This document shows positions 6,673-10,425 of a DNA stretch of 10,425 nt, in pieces. The position numbers were made by a program, and so were the translations under genes. Location: the NCBI GenBank assembly GCA_009698515.1, contig WLQA01000022.1, positions 1 to 10,425 on the forward strand. Reading direction: 5' to 3'. The DNA comes from Actinomycetota bacterium. GTDB lineage: Bacteria; Actinomycetota; Actinomycetes; Nanopelagicales; Nanopelagicaceae. Under the pieces are notes generated by a model. The model was not told the DNA's origin. It worked only from the letters and a program-made list of their open reading frames with translations, and made no database searches. Position 1 is the stretch's first letter; the number at the start of each line of letters is the position of its first letter.

Positions 6673-7786
6673 CGCCTTCATCAAAATCATTATCTGATCT
6701 AGCAGTTCGCCAAATTAATGTGGCAACGCCACCACAAATTGAAATTAAGCCCGGCCAAATACCAGCAATATCAAATGAGGTAAAACGGTTAATCACTAAA
6801 TAGGTCAGACCAGCACCGATTGCGATAAAACCAGCGCGCTGCGTTTGATCAAATTTGGGCCATCTTGGATTTGGTGGCGTAAATCGGTTTTGATCTGCAA
6901 AGTTATCTAATTCATCTAAGTATGTTGTGGGAGTGGATTCATCTAAAGATAATCCAGAAACTATTGAATCAAACTCCGCATCTATTAACTCTCGCTCTGC
7001 AAAATCGCTTCCGCGATCTATTTGACCAGAAAGCACCTCTTCAATAAATATTTTTGATTGTTCATTTAGTAGATCCACTTCATAATCCAAAGCTACATTA
7101 TGAAAAGATTTTTCAAAGATTACTTCGCGGATATCCACTGAGTAGATATTTTCAATAACAGTATCTGAATTTTCTGGGTCCACCACATGATCATTTATCG
7201 AGTAACCCACCATGACTGGCAAATCAACTAAGTAGAGATCACGTTCGACTAATTTCCATAATTTTCTTAATGAATCAAGAGCTTTCAACGGAGTTCTGCC
7301 GTAACTGTGTTTGGGTGGATTTGGCTTGGCTACATCGCTAACTCTTCGACCCTTGATAGATGGAATGAAATATTTCAAGATTGGCGTAAATTTCAATTGG
7401 AATCGTTTGTCATGAATGGATGGATTAACGAGTAATAAGCCTTCAATCTCTGCACCACGTATTTGGCAAAGTTTTAAAGCCAGCGCACCACCCATTGAAA
7501 AACCAGCAACGAAAACTCGATCACATTTATCTCTTAGTGAAAGGTAAGAATCTTCAACGCATCTATACCAATCAGGCCAAGTAGTTTCATTCATCTCTTG
7601 CCAGTTGGTGCCATGACCAGGTAATCGCGGTGCATGAACTGTGTAGCCTTGCTGATTTAAATATTTAGCCCAAGGAGCAATTGAAACTGGAGATCCGGTA
7701 AAACCATGAATTACTAGGACACCAATTTTTCCACCATATTTTTCACCGGGCAGGACCAAACCCTCAGAGTTTGGAATGGTATTCAC
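6662..7786 (-). CDS. Alpha/beta hydrolase (carboxylesterase/monoacylglycerol-lipase type) with C-terminal membrane tail
   Basis: This is a serine hydrolase probably acting on lipid or carboxyl esters. Residues 18 to about 255 form the alpha/beta fold. The oxyanion segment is HGFTGSP (27-33). Nucleophile Ser97 lies in GFSMGG (95-100), the acid is probably Asp199 (SINDHVVD) and the base is His229 (KSFHN), so the triad is complete. After an acidic linker (about 255-310) come two hydrophobic segments, roughly 317-333 and 341-360, followed by an acidic end. There is no signal peptide, so the catalytic part should face the cytoplasm and be tethered to the membrane by the hairpin (inference). The start codon is GTG at 7786, the first usable one in frame. 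The stop overlaps glkA by 11 bp. The gene is divergent from plsC with 44 bp between, which fits a lipid role. The true substrate is unknown. Confidence 0.85.
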   Translation of the reverse strand: MNTIPNSEGLVLPGEKYGGKIGVLVIHGFTGSPVSIAPWAKYLNQQGYTVHAPRLPGHGTNWQEMNETTWPDWYRCVEDSYLSLRDKCDRVFVAGFSMGGALALKLCQIRGAEIEGLLLVNPSIHDKRFQLKFTPILKYFIPSIKGRRVSDVAKPNPPKHSYGRTPLKALDSLRKLWKLVERDLYLVDLPVMVGYSINDHVVDPENSDTVIENIYSVDIREVIFEKSFHNVALDYEVDLLNEQSKIFIEEVLSGQIDRGSDFAERELIDAEFDSIVSGLSLDESTPTTYLDELDNFADQNRFTPPNPRWPKFDQTQRAGFIAIGAGLTYLVINRFTSFDIAGIWPGLISICGGVATLIWRTARSDNDFDEGVTL

Positions 7787-7830
7787 GCTCAGATGGTGGC
7801 ATAGATTGCCGAAAGCCCTAAATTACTCCC
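7787..7830. promoter_or_regulatory. Divergent promoter for plsC and the alpha/beta hydrolase
   Basis: TAAATT (7819-7824) ends 6 nt before the plsC GTG at 7831, placing +1 on the start codon. On the other strand the almost coincident TAATTT (7825 to 7820) can act as a -10 for the hydrolase with a leader of about 26 nt. The two hexamers overlap by five bases. No convincing -35 hexamer was seen on either side, and neither gene has a good Shine-Dalgarno. Confidence 0.4.
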
Positions 7831-8532
7831 GTGGCTTATCGAATTTTGAAATCCTTCTTGGCACCGTTGTTGATGTTGTTGTTTCGACCTAAGGTGTCGG
7901 GATTACGTCATGTTCCAACTACTGGTCCGGTAATTATTGCCTCCAATCATTTATCTTTTAGCGATTCAATTTTTATGCCACTTGTTGTTCCTCGCAAAGT
8001 TACATTTCTAGCTAAGAGCGAGTACTTCACATCTCCGGGCTTAAAAGGCTTTATCAAGAAATTAACCTTTATTGCTTTGGGCCAAGTGCCAGTTGATAGA
8101 TCTGGTGGCAAGCGAAGTGAAGCTGCCCTGTTGACCGGCCTTAAAGTTTTAACCGATGGCCAGTGCATCGGAATTTATCCAGAAGGAACAAGATCACCAG
8201 ATGGCCGACTTTATAAAGGCCGAACCGGCATCGCTCGAATGGCAATTGAATCAGGTGCAGCTGTTGTTCCAGTTGCCATGTTTAATACTGCAGAAATTCA
8301 ACCGACTGGTCAGGTAGTACCAAAGCTGCGAAGAGTAGAAATGATCTTTGCCGAACCTATGTACTTCACAGGAGATTCAACAGATCCTGCCGTACTAAGA
8401 GAGGCAACAAATAAAATTATGGATGTAATTGCAGCAATGTCAGGTCAGGTTTATGTTCCAAATATGTATGCATCAGAGGCGAAAGATGCAATCATGAAAA
8501 GTAAGGCTGAAAATGCTGGAGATTTTGAGTAG
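7831..8532 (+). CDS. plsC: 1-acyl-sn-glycerol-3-phosphate acyltransferase (PlsC family)
   Basis: It transfers an acyl chain to lysophosphatidic acid, making phosphatidic acid at the cytoplasmic membrane face. Acyltransferase motif I is NHLSFSD (39-45; His40 and Asp45 catalytic). The block II region is VPVDRSGGKRS (86-96), block III is YPEGTRS (116-122) and block IV is VVPVAMF (145-151). The N-terminal 20 residues are hydrophobic and probably membrane-embedded. The length of 233 aa is normal. The start codon is GTG at 7831; the -10 placed 6 nt upstream supports it. The gene ends 3 bp before the convergent nuclease gene. Rv2182c is the syntenic mycobacterial relative. It could instead acylate another lysophospholipid or a PIM-like acceptor, since this family is diverse in actinobacteria. 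Confidence 0.92.
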   Translation: MAYRILKSFLAPLLMLLFRPKVSGLRHVPTTGPVIIASNHLSFSDSIFMPLVVPRKVTFLAKSEYFTSPGLKGFIKKLTFIALGQVPVDRSGGKRSEAALLTGLKVLTDGQCIGIYPEGTRSPDGRLYKGRTGIARMAIESGAAVVPVAMFNTAEIQPTGQVVPKLRRVEMIFAEPMYFTGDSTDPAVLREATNKIMDVIAAMSGQVYVPNMYASEAKDAIMKSKAENAGDFE

Positions 8533-8535
8533 CCC

Positions 8536-9273
8536 TTATTCAGCGCCAATAAACTCTTTACGTGAGTTCAAGTAATTACACATATCGCAAGCCGGTTTTG
8601 AATTTGGCATCTTCGCATCAACTACAGTTATGAAATCAGTTAACCGCTCTTGTAATGCATTTGGGTTGCGCTCAATTGGTCGCCAAGTATGTTTTAACTT
8701 AAGTCCAAATCCCTTTGTTACATCACCAGCTGGTTCAATTAATGACCAAACCAAAAGACCCATCAGTGAAACTTTCTTTGCCTCACCACTTGCTGGATTT
8801 TCAAGGGCAAATGCGTAAGCCTCAAGTTGTGGCTGGTAAAGATCGGTTTTATCTGAATCCTTAGCTTGAAACTTACAATCAATAATTCCGAAGGTACCAT
8901 CGGCAAATTCAATTAATAAATCATATTTGCCACGAATTGCATACTTTGATGCTGCGCCATTTACATTGATTAATGATGATTTTACCCAACCACCGAGATC
9001 CTTCACCTTTCCTTCAGGAAGTACTGGTGCAATATCTGCCGTAGTTTTTCCCGCAAAGTAATTTTCTTGCATCGTGGCCAGATCGCCAACGAGCGGCATA
9101 AAGCCAGGAGTGCGAAGACCGTGGTTATAACTGAGCCAAAGACAGCGATGGCATCCGCCCCATGAAAAAGTTAAATCTGAGGGAGAGATAAATTCGCGAG
9201 CATTTCCAACTGCAGTAGATGAGGCCATTTGATAATTCTGCCGATCAGCACTGACAATGGCGACCTTCGCCAC
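8536..9273 (-). CDS. PD-(D/E)XK nuclease-family protein (RecB/Cas4-like) with two CxxC pairs
   Basis: This is a putative DNA nuclease of the RecB/Cas4-like PD-(D/E)XK fold. The N-terminus has ISPSDLTFSWGGCHRCLWL (29-47), matching the family's S-x-S/D-L...C-x-R-x-W/Y-L opening. The core has RGKYDLL (114-120, Asp118), IIDCKFQ (130-136, Asp132 and Lys134) and QLEAYAFAL (149-157), the expected D...DxK...QxxxY order. Cysteines 41 and 44 near the start and 229 and 232 near the end form two CxxC pairs that could bind zinc or an iron-sulfur cluster; the metal is inference. The start is GTG at 9273. ATG at 9228 (residue 16) is a credible alternative, since the family region begins after it. It lies 18 bp downstream of the LysE-type gene on the same strand. 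No CRISPR or helicase gene is nearby, so the cellular role is unknown. Confidence 0.82.
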   Translation of the reverse strand: MAKVAIVSADRQNYQMASSTAVGNAREFISPSDLTFSWGGCHRCLWLSYNHGLRTPGFMPLVGDLATMQENYFAGKTTADIAPVLPEGKVKDLGGWVKSSLINVNGAASKYAIRGKYDLLIEFADGTFGIIDCKFQAKDSDKTDLYQPQLEAYAFALENPASGEAKKVSLMGLLVWSLIEPAGDVTKGFGLKLKHTWRPIERNPNALQERLTDFITVVDAKMPNSKPACDMCNYLNSRKEFIGAE

Positions 9274-9291
9274 GCAACTTACTTAATTAAA

Positions 9292-9948
9292 TCAGCCAAA
9301 AATATAGATAGATGAAATAGTGAATAGGCCTAAACCGATCATTACAGCGCCACCAAAGCGTCTCATCAAAATTAAGCGCTTGATATCACTTGATAACCAC
9401 TCTCGAGCCGTTCCAGCTAAGAGTCCATAACTTCCATCGGAGATGAAGGCGATTAAACAGAAAATTAATCCAAGGACTAGTAATTGTTGTGTGATCGTAT
9501 TTTTATCTTTATCAACAAAGGCGGGCAAGATGGCAGCGAAAAATACAATTGATTTTGGATTTAAGACGCCAACCCAAAAACCATTTACTGCAGAGTTTAT
9601 AAGTGAAGGTTTGACCTCCTCCTTCTTTTGCATATCTTCGGCATCTAATTTGCTCGCCTTAATTGCGGAGTAGCCCAAATACATTAGGTAGATACCGCCA
9701 GCCCATTGAACGCCGTTATAAAAAAGATGCGAGCGCTGAAGTAGCGGTCCCAAACCAATGGCAACTAATACCGAGACCAGAAACATCCCAAGTGCATTTC
9801 CAGCAACGGTGGCTACGGCGCTGGCTCGACCCCAAGCAATAGCTCTGGCGATGGTAAAGAGAACGGAGGGGCCAGGAGCCAAAATGATCAAAATCGTCGC
9901 TATTAGGTACTCCCAGAGGCGCGTTGGCAGGATATCTGAGGTAAACAC
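9292..9948 (-). CDS. LysE/RhtB-family amino-acid exporter
   Basis: This is an integral membrane exporter of the LysE/RhtB family, which exports amino acids or related metabolites using the proton gradient. The hallmark APGPSVLFTIARAIAWGRA (24-42), with Gly-Pro-Ser and the Gly-Arg ending helix 1, is present, as is the conserved NPKS (130-133) at the start of a later helix. About six hydrophobic segments can be traced (roughly 13-35, 46-70, 76-95, 118-142, 155-180 and 195-217). The length of 218 aa is typical. The start codon is GTG at 9948, with a TAGGAT -10 (9960 to 9955) ending 6 nt upstream, so a leaderless transcript is predicted. The nuclease gene follows 18 bp after its stop, probably in the same transcript. 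The substrate cannot be deduced. Confidence 0.92.
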   Translation of the reverse strand: MFTSDILPTRLWEYLIATILIILAPGPSVLFTIARAIAWGRASAVATVAGNALGMFLVSVLVAIGLGPLLQRSHLFYNGVQWAGGIYLMYLGYSAIKASKLDAEDMQKKEEVKPSLINSAVNGFWVGVLNPKSIVFFAAILPAFVDKDKNTITQQLLVLGLIFCLIAFISDGSYGLLAGTAREWLSSDIKRLILMRRFGGAVMIGLGLFTISSIYIFG

Positions 9949-9954
9949 GCAGTA

Positions 9955-9960
9955 ATCCTA
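9955..9960 (-). promoter_or_regulatory. -10 element of the LysE-type exporter gene
   Basis: Read on the minus strand the hexamer is TAGGAT (TANNNT). It ends 6 nt before the GTG start, putting +1 exactly at 9948. No clear -35 hexamer stands 16-18 bp upstream, and no Shine-Dalgarno precedes the gene. Confidence 0.45.
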
Positions 9961-9972
9961 TGCCTTACAGGC

Positions 9973-10002
9973 TTGCCTCCAGAGGGGATTAAACCCTAAT
10001 AT
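9973..10002 (+). promoter_or_regulatory. Predicted promoter of the padR-type gene
   Basis: TTGCCT (9973-9978) and TAATAT (9997-10002) are separated by 18 bp and resemble a sigma70/SigA promoter. Transcription should begin near 10009, inside the first operator palindrome, giving a leader of about 80 nt with a Shine-Dalgarno. The rest of the 143-bp intergenic region (9949-10091) holds the palindromes listed separately. Confidence 0.5.
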
Positions 10003-10005
10003 CCG

Positions 10006-10045
10006 TACTATTCGATAGTATCGATTCGATATATCTAATAGATAT
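10006..10045. promoter_or_regulatory. Putative operator array: three consecutive palindromes before padR
   Basis: Three inverted repeats, each with a 3-nt centre, lie end to end: TACTAT-TCG-ATAGTA (10006-10020), TATCG-ATT-CGATA (10019-10031) and ATATCT-AAT-AGATAT (10031-10045). Their centres are at 10013, 10025 and 10038, about 12.5 bp apart. The first and middle palindromes also share the direct repeat ATTCGATA (10010-10017 and 10024-10031). The array starts just downstream of the predicted -10, the usual place for a repressor operator. PadR-family repressors commonly bind AT-rich palindromes in their own promoters, so autoregulation is the natural reading. Confidence 0.55.
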
Positions 10046-10082
10046 TTCGGGTGGATAACTCAGATAGATCCCTAAATAAACC

Positions 10083-10087
10083 GGAGG
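10083..10087 (+). promoter_or_regulatory. Strong Shine-Dalgarno of the padR-type gene
   Basis: GGAGG lies 4 nt before the ATG at 10092 and fixes that start. It is the only full-strength ribosome binding site seen upstream of any gene in this window. Confidence 0.75.
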
Positions 10088-10091
10088 CAAA

Positions 10092-10425
10092 ATGCGTTCA
10101 CGTGCTGAGTCACTTGAGTTCGCTCTGCTTGGTTTGTTGTCGCAAGGACCATTACATGGTTATGAGCTACGAAAGAGAATGACTGCCATCTACGGACCAT
10201 TCCGCGCTCTAAGTTTTTCTGTTTTATACCCACAACTTCGCAAAATGTCTGAAGCTAAATTAATTGCTGAGACGGTGAAGGAATCTGGTGGCTTATCTCG
10301 GCGCTCGCGAATTGTTTATGAATTAACTGCAAAGGGTGAAGAGAAGTTCGCCCAACTGATGGAGAGTTCGACTCCAGATAATTTTGAAGATGAGGGCTTT
10401 GAGGTTCGCTTCGCATTTTTCGGAC
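10092..10425 (+). CDS. PadR-family transcriptional regulator (partial, cut by window edge)
   Basis: The first 111 codons are present, with no stop before the window ends. The product starts MRSRAESLEFALLGLLSQG and continues PLHGYELRKRM (20-30), then SFSVLYPQLRKMSEAKLI (about 42-59), the PadR winged helix-turn-helix with its LYP...L recognition-helix pattern. A wing (about 60-77, RRSRIVYELTAKG) follows. From about residue 84 begins a different, acidic segment (EDEGFEVRFAFFG) leading to the missing C-terminal dimerisation part. The length and the EFALLGLL/HGYELRKR pattern resemble the actinobacterial PadR next to inositol-1-phosphate synthase (Rv0047c beside Rv0046c/ino1). That ino1 follows here is only a prediction. 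The gene is divergent from the exporter gene. Confidence 0.9.
   Translation, partial: MRSRAESLEFALLGLLSQGPLHGYELRKRMTAIYGPFRALSFSVLYPQLRKMSEAKLIAETVKESGGLSRRSRIVYELTAKGEEKFAQLMESSTPDNFEDEGFEVRFAFFG

Noticed and set aside
6667..6675. GCGT-A-ACGC palindrome at the glkA/hydrolase junction as a terminator
   Set aside because: A 4-bp stem with a 1-nt centre cannot form a hairpin, and no T-tract follows. It is probably chance.
8536..9273. Identification of the nuclease as Cas4 of a CRISPR system
   Set aside because: No repeat-spacer array and no other cas gene are in the window. The cysteine pattern is two plus two rather than the usual one plus three.
9969..9978. AGGC-TT-GCCT palindrome in the padR/exporter intergenic region as an operator
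   Set aside because: It is short, overlaps the predicted -35, and has no second copy. Too weak beside the three longer palindromes downstream.

Overview
The window reads as a chromosomal segment of a streamlined, AT-rich actinobacterium. The best guess is a freshwater acI-type (Nanopelagicales) or similar small-genome lineage, inferred from gene content, low GC (around 40% by eye) and very tight packing. Only about 400 of 10,425 bases lie outside genes, and neighbouring convergent genes overlap by 18 bp and 11 bp or are separated by 3 bp. No mobile element, tRNA, rRNA, CRISPR array or prophage was seen.

Layout. From 111 to about 8532 lies a cell-envelope and lipid cluster whose content matches the mycobacterial Rv2182c-Rv2190c neighbourhood, as I recall it. 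It holds a secreted NlpC/P60 peptidoglycan hydrolase (+), a PimB'-type mannosyltransferase (+), a FadD15-like acyl-CoA synthetase (-), a small SRPBCC protein (+), a ROK glucokinase (+), an alpha/beta hydrolase with a membrane tail (-) and a PlsC acyltransferase (+). Inserted between pimB and fadD, and translationally coupled behind fadD, is a two-component system: a very short cytoplasmic histidine kinase with no sensor domain and a NarL-type response regulator. From 8536 to 9948, on the minus strand, come a PD-(D/E)XK nuclease with two CxxC pairs and, upstream of it, a LysE/RhtB exporter. The right edge cuts a PadR-family repressor (10092 onward). In other actinobacteria a PadR gene of this type sits next to inositol-1-phosphate synthase (ino1), so an ino1 just outside the window would fit the phosphatidylinositol-mannoside theme.

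How the genes fit together. FadD activates fatty acids, PlsC builds phosphatidic acid, and PimB' mannosylates phosphatidylinositol mannoside. The NlpC/P60 enzyme remodels the wall, and glucokinase supplies sugar phosphate. The hydrolase and the SRPBCC protein are plausibly lipid-related. The two-component pair may tie this lipid cluster to a cytoplasmic signal (inference).

Regulation visible in the sequence. Five genes have a TANNNT -10 element ending 6 or 7 nt before the start codon, which predicts leaderless transcripts. The fadD/SRPBCC divergent region carries a near-perfect 13-bp inverted repeat that contains a -10 on each strand. The padR leader is the exception. It has a strong Shine-Dalgarno and, just past a good sigma70-like promoter, three consecutive palindromes each with a 3-nt centre, which look like an autoregulatory operator. 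I did not find a convincing wholly new system. The operator array, the sensorless two-component pair and the CxxC nuclease are the best leads.
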